A stretch of DNA of 64,000 nucleotides, from contig JADJBB010000025.1 of assembly GCA_016703965.1 (NCBI GenBank), positions 1 through 64,000 on the forward strand. The letters run 5' to 3'. The notes below the pieces were generated by a model. The model ran no database searches, was not told the origin of the DNA, and worked only from the letters and a program-made list of their open reading frames with translations. Within the stretch, counting starts at the first letter, position 1, and the number at the start of each line of letters is the position of its first letter. The DNA comes from Acidobacteriota bacterium. Its GTDB lineage: Bacteria > Acidobacteriota > Blastocatellia > Pyrinomonadales > Pyrinomonadaceae. A program made the position numbers and the translations under genes. Below are positions 29,511-37,628 of the stretch, piece by piece.

Positions 29511-30671
29511 ATGACAACGAAGCGCAAAATAATGATCGTGGCAGGCGAGGCGTCAGGCGATGCTCACGCCGCGAGGCTGATAAAGGCTATTCGCGATGCT
29601 GAGCCTGAAACGGTCTTCCAATTCTTCGGCTCCGCGGGGCCGCAGATGCGCGATGCCGGTGTCGATGCTGTGGTGCAATCTGATGATCTGTCTGTCGTTG
29701 GTGTAGCCGAGATAGCCGGGGCGTTACCGATGTTTCTTCGGGCGTCGAAAAAACTCAAGGTTGCCGCGGACGAGCGAAAGCCGGATGTGGTGGTTCTCGT
29801 GGACTTTCCCGATTTCAACCTAAAGCTCGCTAAATGGCTGAAAAAGCATGGCTTTACGGTCGTCTTTTACATCTCGCCGCAGCTTTGGGCCTGGAGAAAA
29901 TATAGGATCTCGACGATCCGCAAATACGTGGATCTGCTGCTGACCATCCTGCCCTTTGAGAAAGCCTGGTACGCTTCGCACGGCGTCGGGCACGTCGAAT
30001 ACGTCGGCAATCCGTTGGCTAACGAGGTTAGCGCCGGCATTTCGAAACAAGAGTTTTGTGATCACGTCGGGCTCGAACCAAAAAAATCGATCATTGCACT
30101 TTTACCCGGCAGCCGGCATAAGGAGATCGTGAGGATACTTCCGGTCATGCTGGAAACGGCTGCGGAAATGACAAAGAAGGATCCGGAACTTCAATTCGTC
30201 ATAGCAGTCGCCCGTGGGCGGAATCGAAATGATGTCGATAAAGCGATCCTAGATGCAGGCGATGCTCCGAAAAACCTGCGGATCGTAGAAAACGAGACCT
30301 ATAATGCCGTTGCACATTCAGATGCCGCCGCCGTGACCAGCGGAACGGCGACGCTCGAAACGGGAATTCTGGGCACGCCGCTGGTCATCGTCTACGCCAC
30401 CTCAGCCCTGAATTACGCACTTCTCAAGCCGCTTATTGCGGTCGAACACTACGGGCTGATCAATCTGATCGCCGGCAAGAAAGTCGCTAAAGAGTTGATA
30501 CAAAATGACTTTTCACCTGCGACGCTTTCGGCAGAGCTTTTTCGGCTGCTAGACCCTGCGGTAAATGCGGAGGTGTGTGAGGAATTGCGTATAGCTCGCG
30601 AAAAGCTCGGCTCGGGCGGTGCGTCGCAGCGAGCGACCGAGGCGATCTTGAAACTTCTACCAATAGTTTGA
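29511..30671 (+). CDS. lpxB: Lipid-A-disaccharide synthase
   Basis: This GT19 enzyme condenses UDP-diacylglucosamine with lipid X to make the lipid A disaccharide at the inner membrane. Motifs: MIVAGEASGDAHAARL at the start, FFGSAGPQMRDAGVD, LVDFPDFNLKLAKW, YISPQLWAW, LPFEKAWY, YVGNPL and LLPGSRHKEI, plus TSGTATLET near the end. Its 386 residues match the family. The ATG at 29511 is preceded by GAGGG seven bases upstream; the frame extends further 5' without need. It converges with lpxD, the last gene of the opposing cluster. Confidence 0.96.
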   Translation: MTTKRKIMIVAGEASGDAHAARLIKAIRDAEPETVFQFFGSAGPQMRDAGVDAVVQSDDLSVVGVAEIAGALPMFLRASKKLKVAADERKPDVVVLVDFPDFNLKLAKWLKKHGFTVVFYISPQLWAWRKYRISTIRKYVDLLLTILPFEKAWYASHGVGHVEYVGNPLANEVSAGISKQEFCDHVGLEPKKSIIALLPGSRHKEIVRILPVMLETAAEMTKKDPELQFVIAVARGRNRNDVDKAILDAGDAPKNLRIVENETYNAVAHSDAAAVTSGTATLETGILGTPLVIVYATSALNYALLKPLIAVEHYGLINLIAGKKVAKELIQNDFSPATLSAELFRLLDPAVNAEVCEELRIAREKLGSGGASQRATEAILKLLPIV

Positions 30672-30710
30672 AATTTCTCTTTCCGGCCTCCGCGTTTATC
30701 AATTGCTAGT

Positions 30711-30758
30711 TTTTTTCAACGCAGAGAGTGGAGAGGAAGCCGCAGAGTTCGCTGAGGT
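30711..30758. repeat. Intergenic CGCAGAG-type repeat
   Basis: This stretch between the converging lpxB and lpxD genes starts with a T-run. It then carries imperfect seven-base-phased units (CGCAGAG, TGGAGAG, CGCAGAG, TTCGCTGAGG). A related A-rich repeat style occurs at 39549-39708 and near 25410-25480. Confidence 0.5.
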
Positions 30759-30783
30759 AGTAATTGACCTGCATTAAGGTCCG

Positions 30784-31779
30784 TCATTCCTTGATGGATC
30801 TTTTCAGCTCAGCCACGTCGTCTTGCAGTTTTTCGAGATTTCGCACGAGAACTGTTTGTTTTGTGTATTCCTCGATCCGCTGAACAGGAATGCCTGACCA
30901 AAATCCGGAGCGAACGATCTTGTTCGGGAAAACGGCGGATTTAGCACCAATTATCGCTCCTGCCTTGATGGTTACATGATCGGAGATGCCGACCTGTCCG
31001 GCGATAACGACGTCATCCTCGATCACTGAGCTTCCCGCAATACCAGATTGACCGGCGATGAGAACGCGTTTGCCGATCTGGACATTGTGGGCGATGTGAA
31101 CGAGATTATCGATCTTCGTGCCTCCGCCTATCCGGGTCTCGCCGAGCGAACCTCTGTCAATACAGCAGTTTGCACCGATCTCGACATTATCCTCGATGAC
31201 GACGGAGCCGATCTGCGGAAACTGAAGATGCTCGCCTTTATCATCCTTTACATAGCCAAATCCATCGGATCCGATGACGGTTCCGGCGTGGATCACGCAG
31301 TTCGAACCGATTTTTGCACCATCGTAGATCACGCAATTTGGGTAAATGATGGTTCCTTTCCCGATCGACACATTTAGCCCGATGCGAACGCCCGCATGCA
31401 ACTCGCAGCCTTCAGTGATTTGCGCACCATCGCCGATCGACACATTCGTACCGATAAAACTAGCGGCGACATTGGCCTTTGCCGCAACGTCGGCCGTTTC
31501 GCTCCAGCCTTTCAGCGATTTGTAAGGGTGAAGAAGGCTCGAGATTCGTGTGAAAGCGAGTTTTGGGTTGGCGGCTTTGATCAGAGTAACGTGCACGCTC
31601 GAATCAAATGAATTCGGAACGATAACCGCTGACGCGTTGGTTACAAAGTCCGCAGGTCCAGACGAAAACGATAGTTCTCCTGGCTCTGCCCCGTCGAGCG
31701 ACGCAACGCCGACGATCTCGATACCAGGATCGCCTACAAGCTCAGCGGAGAGGAATTCGGCGATGTCTTTCGTCTTCAT
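30784..31779 (-). CDS. lpxD: UDP-3-O-acylglucosamine N-acyltransferase
   Basis: LpxD adds the second acyl chain in lipid A synthesis. The 331-residue protein has the N-terminal uridine-binding domain (MKTKDIAEFLSAELVGDPGIEI...LSFSS). A left-handed parallel beta helix of hexapeptide repeats follows, with catalytic His in NLVHIAHNVQIG and the characteristic CVIHAGTVIGSDGFGYVKD. It ends in a C-terminal helix (LEKLQDDVAELKRSIKE). ATG 31779 was chosen over an in-frame TTG nine bases upstream. It is the last gene of the minus-strand run that begins with pdhA. Confidence 0.95.
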   Translation of the reverse strand: MKTKDIAEFLSAELVGDPGIEIVGVASLDGAEPGELSFSSGPADFVTNASAVIVPNSFDSSVHVTLIKAANPKLAFTRISSLLHPYKSLKGWSETADVAAKANVAASFIGTNVSIGDGAQITEGCELHAGVRIGLNVSIGKGTIIYPNCVIYDGAKIGSNCVIHAGTVIGSDGFGYVKDDKGEHLQFPQIGSVVIEDNVEIGANCCIDRGSLGETRIGGGTKIDNLVHIAHNVQIGKRVLIAGQSGIAGSSVIEDDVVIAGQVGISDHVTIKAGAIIGAKSAVFPNKIVRSGFWSGIPVQRIEEYTKQTVLVRNLEKLQDDVAELKRSIKE

Positions 31780-31815
31780 TCCTAACAATGTAAATGGTTT
31801 TTGCGTAAAAGTCAG

Positions 31816-32103
31816 TTAGACGGTATGGCGTTCGACCTCGTTGATGACAGTTTGCAGAAATATCTCCATGCCCTGAATACTGAATCCGTCGAGCATATCG
31901 AGACGCCGCAGGATCGGGGCCGCGTCGCTGTCGAGAAAATCCAGGTCGGCGACATCGACTATGATATCGTTGCCGGTTTCGGCATGGATCTCGACACCGA
32001 TCCGCTCCAGCAAGCGTGCATCGTCGCCGAGCATATCGCCCTCGACCCGCAAGGTAGTTATTCCGCGGACGTTATCATCGATCTGATTGATCTGTGTTGC
32101 CAT
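31816..32103 (-). CDS. STAS-domain protein (anti-anti-sigma-like)
   Basis: The 95-residue single domain has a STAS fold pattern: GITTLRVEGDMLGDDARLL, IIVDVADLDFLDSDAAPIL and a C-terminal helix. STAS proteins of this type normally bind anti-sigma kinases and are switched by Ser phosphorylation in a DSxG-like loop. Here the loop reads LDSDAAPIL, so a Ser is present but the usual following Gly is not. No kinase or sigma-factor gene is nearby. It sits between the EamA and lpxD genes in the same orientation. Confidence 0.65.
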   Translation of the reverse strand: MATQINQIDDNVRGITTLRVEGDMLGDDARLLERIGVEIHAETGNDIIVDVADLDFLDSDAAPILRRLDMLDGFSIQGMEIFLQTVINEVERHTV

Positions 32104-32144
32104 GTTTTGAAAGATTAGATGCCGATATTACGAAAAAAGCAACC

Positions 32145-33053
32145 TTAGGTTTCAATGGGAGTGAATTTCTTGGTAACCAAATACAGACCGGCGAAAACCA
32201 GCAATGCCGCGGCGATGAAGTTTAGGGCGACATGTTCCCCCAAAAACAATACGGCCAACATGAAGCCTACGACCGGCTGCAGGTAAACAAACACCGCGAC
32301 TGTAGAAGGATCTACGCGAGCTAAAGCCCATGCATTCAGGAAATAAGGAACGAGGGTGCCGATCAAAGCAGTGTAAAGTATTGCTTCCCAGATGTCCGGC
32401 TGGATGCTCGCGAAGTCGACAGTTCGAAGAGAATACAGGCCCAGTGGAACGCAAAAGATCGCGGCAAATATAAAGATCCACATTATCGACCGAAAAGCTC
32501 CATTACGGGTCACTATCGATTTTGAGATTGCGACGTAGATGCCGTAGCAAAAGGAATTAGCCACTACCAGCAGATCGCCGAGCGTCGTCTGAGAAGAAAA
32601 AGACGCGTTTCGCGGGTCTATAAGTAAAATAACGCCCGTGCACGCGACTATGATGCCAAGAACCTTGATGGGGCGCAGCATTTCAGTACCGAGCAGATAG
32701 CCTGCGGTTAGCGCAAATATCGGGATGGTTACTGAGATGAGCGACGCGTTCGACGCCTTGGTCAAAGAGAGTCCCGTCGTGAAGAGCAGTTGATTAAACG
32801 TTACAGCAAGGAAACTGATGCCAAAGAGCTTGACGTAATCGATCCGATCTTTCAGCCAAAACCGCCGCCGGAATGACTGGACGATCACGAAGATAAGAGC
32901 GGTCAGCCCGACACGAAAACCTACTAGTCCTACAGGCGGTATCACCGTCAACGCGATCTTGCCGAAAACAGGGAACGACCCGAAGGAAAGCTGCACGCCG
33001 ATGAGGGCGAGATACGGTGCGATCGATCTTTCCTTATCAGCCACGTTAGGCAA
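32145..33053 (-). CDS. EamA/DMT-family transporter
   Basis: This 302-residue integral membrane protein has about ten transmembrane segments in two EamA repeats. The first repeat carries PVGLVGFRVGLTALIFV and TTGLSLTKASNASLISVTIP; the second carries GTLVPYFLNAWALARVDPSTVAVFVYLQPV. The family exports small metabolites or amino acids; the substrate is not readable. Its start overlaps the end of pdhC by eight bases, which suggests translational coupling with the pyruvate dehydrogenase gene. Confidence 0.88.
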   Translation of the reverse strand: MPNVADKERSIAPYLALIGVQLSFGSFPVFGKIALTVIPPVGLVGFRVGLTALIFVIVQSFRRRFWLKDRIDYVKLFGISFLAVTFNQLLFTTGLSLTKASNASLISVTIPIFALTAGYLLGTEMLRPIKVLGIIVACTGVILLIDPRNASFSSQTTLGDLLVVANSFCYGIYVAISKSIVTRNGAFRSIMWIFIFAAIFCVPLGLYSLRTVDFASIQPDIWEAILYTALIGTLVPYFLNAWALARVDPSTVAVFVYLQPVVGFMLAVLFLGEHVALNFIAAALLVFAGLYLVTKKFTPIET

Positions 33054-34326
33054 GCATCATCCCGGGCGATTCGAGCATTTGTTTGAATGTTTGCAGGAAC
33101 TTAGCTCCCGTTGCACCGTCGATGACGCGGTGGTCGCACGACATTGTGACATTCATGATGCTGCGGATCACGATCTCGCCATTGCGAACGACCGGCGTCG
33201 GCGTCGCTCCGCCGACGGCGAATATTCCTGCCTCAGGCGGATTGATGATCGCTGTAAACTCTTTTATGCCGAACATTCCGAGGTTCGAGATCGAGAATGT
33301 CGCACCGGTATATTCCTCGGGCTGAAGTTTCTTGGCTTTCGCTTTTGCCGCCAGGTCCTTTATCTCGGCAGAGATCTCGAGGAAGCCCTTCAGATTCGCA
33401 CCGCGTATGACTGGGGTGATCAAGCCTTCGTCGATCGCGACAGCGACACCAATGTCAGCCTGCTGATAAAAGCGGATCGTTTTGTCCTGATACGAGGCGT
33501 TCGCGAATGGGTGTTTGACGAGGGCCATCGCGGCGGCTTTGACGACGATGTCGTTGACGCTGATCTTTTGATCTTCTTTGACTGCAGCATTTACCTGCTT
33601 TCGAAGCTCGAGAGTATTGTCCATCTCGATCTCGACCGTCAAATAGAATGTCGGTATAGGCCCAATCGATTCGGCGAGTCGGCTCGCAATGATCTGCCGC
33701 ATCTTCGAGGTCGGCTCCTCATGGAACGGCGACGCTCCAACGATGGTCGATGCGACAAATTCTCTTGCCGGCGCGGCGGCAGACGATTGCCCACCTTCCA
33801 TCGCAGCTTCGATGTCACGTTTAATGATACGGCCGTTCGGCCCGCTGCCGGTGATAGATATCAGATCAACACCGTTTTCAGCAGCCATTCGAGCAGCGAT
33901 CGGCGAGACGATCATTCGGCCATTATCGGAAGTCGCTGCCGGAGGTGCTGTCGAAGCAGAGGCAGGTGCTGGAGCGGAAGCCGCCGGTGCTTCAACTCTT
34001 GGAGCTGGTTTTTCTTCGGCTGCGGGAGCGGCAGCTTTAGCGGATCCGTTCGAAGCAACTTCAGCCAGCAGCCCGGAAATATCTTCGCCTGCCTTGCCGA
34101 TAATTGCGATCGCTTCGCCAAGCAGTGCGGTTTCACCCGCACCTTTAAGGATCTTCAACACCGTTCCACCCGAAAGAGCGGTCATTTCCATGGTCGCCTT
34201 ATCGGTGTCGACTTCGGCGAGAGTTTCGCCTGATTCGTAATTGTCGCCTTCGTTTTTGACCCAGCGAGCGATCTGGCCCTCTTCCATGGTGGGCGACAGC
34301 TTCGGCATTAAGAATTTTTCAGCCAT
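33046..34326 (-). CDS. pdhC: Pyruvate dehydrogenase E2, dihydrolipoamide acetyltransferase
   Basis: This is the 426-residue core of the pyruvate dehydrogenase complex. One lipoyl domain (residues 1-78) carries the lipoylated Lys in EVDTDKATME. An Ala/Pro-rich linker precedes the E1/E3-binding domain (about 135-170; SPIAARMAAENGVDL...GPNGRIIKRDIE). The catalytic domain ends with SCDHRVIDGATGAKFLQ, holding the active His and Asp. It transfers acetyl groups to CoA. Two unrelated small genes separate it from E1-beta. No E3 gene is in the window. Confidence 0.95.
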   Translation of the reverse strand: MAEKFLMPKLSPTMEEGQIARWVKNEGDNYESGETLAEVDTDKATMEMTALSGGTVLKILKGAGETALLGEAIAIIGKAGEDISGLLAEVASNGSAKAAAPAAEEKPAPRVEAPAASAPAPASASTAPPAATSDNGRMIVSPIAARMAAENGVDLISITGSGPNGRIIKRDIEAAMEGGQSSAAAPAREFVASTIVGASPFHEEPTSKMRQIIASRLAESIGPIPTFYLTVEIEMDNTLELRKQVNAAVKEDQKISVNDIVVKAAAMALVKHPFANASYQDKTIRFYQQADIGVAVAIDEGLITPVIRGANLKGFLEISAEIKDLAAKAKAKKLQPEEYTGATFSISNLGMFGIKEFTAIINPPEAGIFAVGGATPTPVVRNGEIVIRSIMNVTMSCDHRVIDGATGAKFLQTFKQMLESPGMMLA

Positions 34327-34360
34327 AATTTTGAAACGCCCGTAAAAGCGGGCTTTGATA

Positions 34361-34900
34361 TCAATCCAATCTTTTTAACAATTCGAGCCCTTCGCTCCAC
34401 TCGCCGTAGCCAGACGACCCATTGATATGTCCTTTCTCGCCGACATTAACGAACTCGCTGCCCCACGCATCCGCAAAATGCCTTGCACGGTCAAACGCAA
34501 CCCATTCATCGTTTGTACTCGCAACGACCAACGAAGGAAACGCTAATTTATCAAGCAGAACTGGCTCGAAACCCGTCGAATTAAAACTGCTTCGATATTT
34601 TTCCGACTCGCAATCACTCGGAGCCACTAGCAAAGCTCCTTTTATTTGCGTTCCGTACTTTCGCGACCAATGAGCAACCGCAACGCAGCCTAAACTGTGT
34701 GCCGCCAAGATCACGTTTTCCGGCCCGAATTCCTGAACATTGGCCTCGATCGTCGAGATCCAATCATCGACCGTCGGTTCATTCCATTCGGATTGAATGA
34801 TGCGTCGGAACTTCTCGGGAAATTCACGTTCCCAACGACTCTGCCAGTGGCCTTCGCTCGAATTCGTTATGCCCGGCACTGTCAAAAAGATCGTCGCCAT
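34361..34900 (-). CDS. RBBP9/YdeN-like serine hydrolase
   Basis: The 179-residue small alpha/beta hydrolase has the RBBP9/YdeN hallmark GITNSSEGHWQSRWE near the N-terminus. The nucleophile Ser is in AAHSLGCVA, an Asp in ASTNDEWV and the His in GEKGHINGSSG. The natural substrate of this family is unsettled. It begins one base after the GIY-YIG gene stop and lies inside the pyruvate dehydrogenase gene run, so it is almost surely co-expressed. Confidence 0.85.
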   Translation of the reverse strand: MATIFLTVPGITNSSEGHWQSRWEREFPEKFRRIIQSEWNEPTVDDWISTIEANVQEFGPENVILAAHSLGCVAVAHWSRKYGTQIKGALLVAPSDCESEKYRSSFNSTGFEPVLLDKLAFPSLVVASTNDEWVAFDRARHFADAWGSEFVNVGEKGHINGSSGYGEWSEGLELLKRLD

Positions 34901-34901
34901 C

Positions 34902-35300
34902 TTAAAGTTTCCGGTTTGCCCGGATCATTGCGAGGCGTTCCTCACGCGTCAGTTTTCGCTCGTTGTAGCCCCTGTCGTCATAAGGTTGAAGCCTTTCCAG
35001 CCAAAGGTCTTCGAGAACCTGCACATCGGCTGCGTAATCGTAATTAGGTTCGCTGCGAGGCTCAACGGGCTCCAGGGTCTCAAACTCAAATGATGCCTCA
35101 CCAAACTCGTTCCAGTCTTTTTGAAGCGATACCGATTTGAACGAACCAGCATTTAAAGTAAATCTGTGTCGGTTTACCTTGCCCGGAATATTCAAGCTCG
35201 AATCGACAAAGACCTTGTCATTCGTCACGTTTCGGATCTGAAAAACACCCATCGGCCGATGGGAAAGCTTGTATTCTAGTTTAGCCGCGGCCTTGTCCAT
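34902..35300 (-). CDS. GIY-YIG-like nuclease-domain protein
   Basis: The 132-residue protein has a GIY-YIG-like opening, MGVFQIRNVTNDKVFVDSS, where GVF and VFVDSS stand for the GIY and YIG strands. HRFTLNAGSFKSVSLQKDWNEFGEASFEFE and a charged C-terminal tail follow. The family cleaves DNA in other settings; activity is not certain because the signature tyrosines are replaced by Phe. Its ATG overlaps the pdhB stop (TAATG), indicating translational coupling. Confidence 0.7.
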   Translation of the reverse strand: MDKAAAKLEYKLSHRPMGVFQIRNVTNDKVFVDSSLNIPGKVNRHRFTLNAGSFKSVSLQKDWNEFGEASFEFETLEPVEPRSEPNYDYAADVQVLEDLWLERLQPYDDRGYNERKLTREERLAMIRANRKL

Positions 35301-36283
35301 TATAAATAGCAAACTTCCTTCACCGCCGCCACGATCTTCGCAACGTCCGGGAGAGCTAGAGCTTCAAGATTCTTCGCATACGGATTCGGGGCTTCCGCAG
35401 TCGAAATTCGCTTCACGGGAGCGTCGAGATAGTCGAACGCGTGTTCCATCACCGTGTGCGAGATCTCGGCCCCGACGCTGGCGAAATAGTGCGATTCCTC
35501 GGCGATCACCAGGCGGTTGGTTTTCTTGACCGAGTTAACGATCGTGTCGATATCGAGCGGCTTGATCGTTCGCGGGTCAATCACCTCCACCGAGACGTCA
35601 AATTCCTGCTGCAATTTCTCAGCGGCCTCAAGAGCCAAGGGAACCGTCATCGAACGGGCGACGATCGTGCAGTCCGTGCCTTCGCGTTTAACGTCAGCGA
35701 CGCCGAGCGGGATGATGAAATCGTCGTCATCCGGAACTTCGCCCTTGTTGCCGTACATGCGTTCCTGCTCGAGGAAAAGCACCGGATTGTCGTCGCGGAT
35801 CGCCGCTTTTAACAATCCTTTAGCATCCGCAGCAGTCGAAGGCATCACAACTTTTAGGCCAGGAAAGTTCGCATAAAATGCTTCCAATGCCTGTGAGTGC
35901 TGTGATGAAACTTGGTAGGCCGAGCCATTAGGCCCACGAAAAACGATCGGCACCTTGAACTGGCCGCCCGACATGTAAAGCATCTTAGCCGCATGGTTAA
36001 TGATCTGATCGGCCGCGAGGATAGAAAAGTTCCACGTCATGAACTCGATCACTGGACGCAACCCAGCCATTGCCGCTCCAACCCCGATCGCCGCAAACCC
36101 AAGTTCTGTGATCGGCGTATCGACCACCCGCTTGTCACCAAACTCTTTCCAGAGCCCGCGCGTGACCTTGTAAGCGCCATCGTACTCAGCGACTTCCTCA
36201 CCCATGACGAATACGGTTTCGTCCCTCAAAATTTCTTCGCGCAATGCCTGATTCAGAGCATCGCGTATCGTTAAAACTGCCAT
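35300..36283 (-). CDS. pdhB: Pyruvate dehydrogenase E1 component, beta subunit
   Basis: The 327-residue beta subunit matches the family from MAVLTIRDALNQALREE to the end. It includes VFVMGEEVAEYDGAYKVTRGL, DTPITELGFAAIGVGAAMAGLRPV, a typical SSQHSQALEAFYANFPGLKVV and IDPRTIKPLD. With the alpha subunit it forms the thiamine-diphosphate-dependent E1 that decarboxylates pyruvate. It lies 55 bases downstream of pdhA, and its stop overlaps the start of the GIY-YIG gene by one base. Confidence 0.96.
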   Translation of the reverse strand: MAVLTIRDALNQALREEILRDETVFVMGEEVAEYDGAYKVTRGLWKEFGDKRVVDTPITELGFAAIGVGAAMAGLRPVIEFMTWNFSILAADQIINHAAKMLYMSGGQFKVPIVFRGPNGSAYQVSSQHSQALEAFYANFPGLKVVMPSTAADAKGLLKAAIRDDNPVLFLEQERMYGNKGEVPDDDDFIIPLGVADVKREGTDCTIVARSMTVPLALEAAEKLQQEFDVSVEVIDPRTIKPLDIDTIVNSVKKTNRLVIAEESHYFASVGAEISHTVMEHAFDYLDAPVKRISTAEAPNPYAKNLEALALPDVAKIVAAVKEVCYL

Positions 36284-36338
36284 TATCGTTTAATTCGATA
36301 GGACGCATGAGTCCTATAAGTCCTATTAATACTTTGAG

Positions 36339-37475
36339 TTAGGCGTAGACATCCGTCATCAACTCGCTCTCCGCCGGAAACGGACTTTCCTCCGCAAACT
36401 TAACCGCGGCGGCGACGGCTGCCATTGCTTCTTCCTCGATCTTGTCAAAATCCTTGTCGCCCAAGACTTTCGCTTCTTTCAGGCTGTCTTTGAAAAGGAT
36501 GATCGGGTCGCGTTCCTGATATTTCTTAATCTCGTCGCGTGAGCGATAGTTTCCGGGATCGGACATCGAGTGCCCCATGTAACGATAGGCTCTGACCTCG
36601 AGCAGGGTCGGCGAGCCGTCTTTTCTCGCACGCTCGATGGCCCTCAGGGTAGCATCGCGAACGGCCATTACGTCCATTCCGTCGACAAATTCATTTGCCA
36701 TTTCAAACGCTTCCGCTTTCTTAGCAATGCTACGCGAACTCATCGCCCGTTCCTGCGAGGTTCCCATTCCGTACTGGTTGTTTTCGCAGATGTAGATACA
36801 GGGAAGTTTCCAGAGCTGGGCCATGTTGAGCGATTCGTGAAAAATGCCCTGATTCACCGCCGCTTCGCCAAAGAAATTGAGGACGACCTGATCGGTACCT
36901 TTATATTTTGCAGCATAGGCCATTCCGGTGCCGACGCCGATCTGGCCGCCAACGATGCCGTGGCCGCCGTAGAATTCGAGTTCTTTAGAGAACATGTGCA
37001 TCGAGCCGCCTTTGCCTTTCACGCAGCCGCCTTCTTTGCCGTAAAGCTCGGCCATCACGCTTTCCGGCGTCATGCCTTTGATCATCGCCTGGACGTGATC
37101 GCGGTACGAAGTAATGACCATATCGGTCGGTTTCAGTGCCATCATCGAACCGACACCGATAGCTTCCTGGCCGATGTAGAGATGGCAAAAACCGCCTATC
37201 ATTCCCATGCGGTAAACCTCGGCGCATTTCTCCTCAAAACGGCGCCCGAGCACCATTTGATAGAGCATTTCGCGCAGAAGTTTCTTGTCCGTCTTTTTGA
37301 TAGACGCAAGCTGCGAGGTTCGGCGGGCGTTGTATTCGGCGATCGCCTGCTCGACTTCGACAAAGTCGGTGGTCTCTTCATTCAAAACGGGCTTTTCCGC
37401 CTTATGGCCGTTTCCGTTCATTACTGCTTTCGGCGCTTTGGCTGCCGGTTTCTTTATTGTTGCTGCTTTTGGCAA
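36339..37475 (-). CDS. pdhA: Pyruvate dehydrogenase E1 component, alpha subunit
   Basis: The frame extends to 37547, but a GGAGG eight bases before the TTG at 37475 makes that TTG the best start (378 residues). A basic Ala/Lys-rich N-terminus precedes the thiamine-diphosphate domain: GGFCHLYIGQEAIGVG, SYRDHVQAMIKG, GGSMHMFS and WKLPCIYICENNQYGMGTS. The metal-site motif is GEAAVNQG where the family usually has GDGAxNxG, so a Glu sits at the Mg-ligand position. The gene heads the minus-strand pdh run and diverges from dsbD. Confidence 0.94.
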   Translation of the reverse strand: MPKAATIKKPAAKAPKAVMNGNGHKAEKPVLNEETTDFVEVEQAIAEYNARRTSQLASIKKTDKKLLREMLYQMVLGRRFEEKCAEVYRMGMIGGFCHLYIGQEAIGVGSMMALKPTDMVITSYRDHVQAMIKGMTPESVMAELYGKEGGCVKGKGGSMHMFSKELEFYGGHGIVGGQIGVGTGMAYAAKYKGTDQVVLNFFGEAAVNQGIFHESLNMAQLWKLPCIYICENNQYGMGTSQERAMSSRSIAKKAEAFEMANEFVDGMDVMAVRDATLRAIERARKDGSPTLLEVRAYRYMGHSMSDPGNYRSRDEIKKYQERDPIILFKDSLKEAKVLGDKDFDKIEEEAMAAVAAAVKFAEESPFPAESELMTDVYA

Positions 37476-37628
37476 AATTAGATCCTCCGTAGGAATAAGA
37501 GAGCGTGAATCCGCAATTATTCTTTGTTCGTTATTATAGGCGAGCACAGGGATTTACGCAAAAGTTTCAAGTTCTGTTTGTGTCTGATGCAGGGTGAAAA
37601 TGGTATAGTTTTGGAGAAGTTTCTAGTG

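Noticed and set aside
32959..34233. A 424-codon plus-strand frame
   Set aside because: It is wholly antisense to pdhC, and its sequence is rich in Arg/Cys/His with no domain. It is a shadow of the GC-rich codons of the real gene.
36570..37481. A 303-codon plus-strand frame
   Set aside because: It lies antisense to pdhA, whose protein is unmistakable, and the frame shows no family features.
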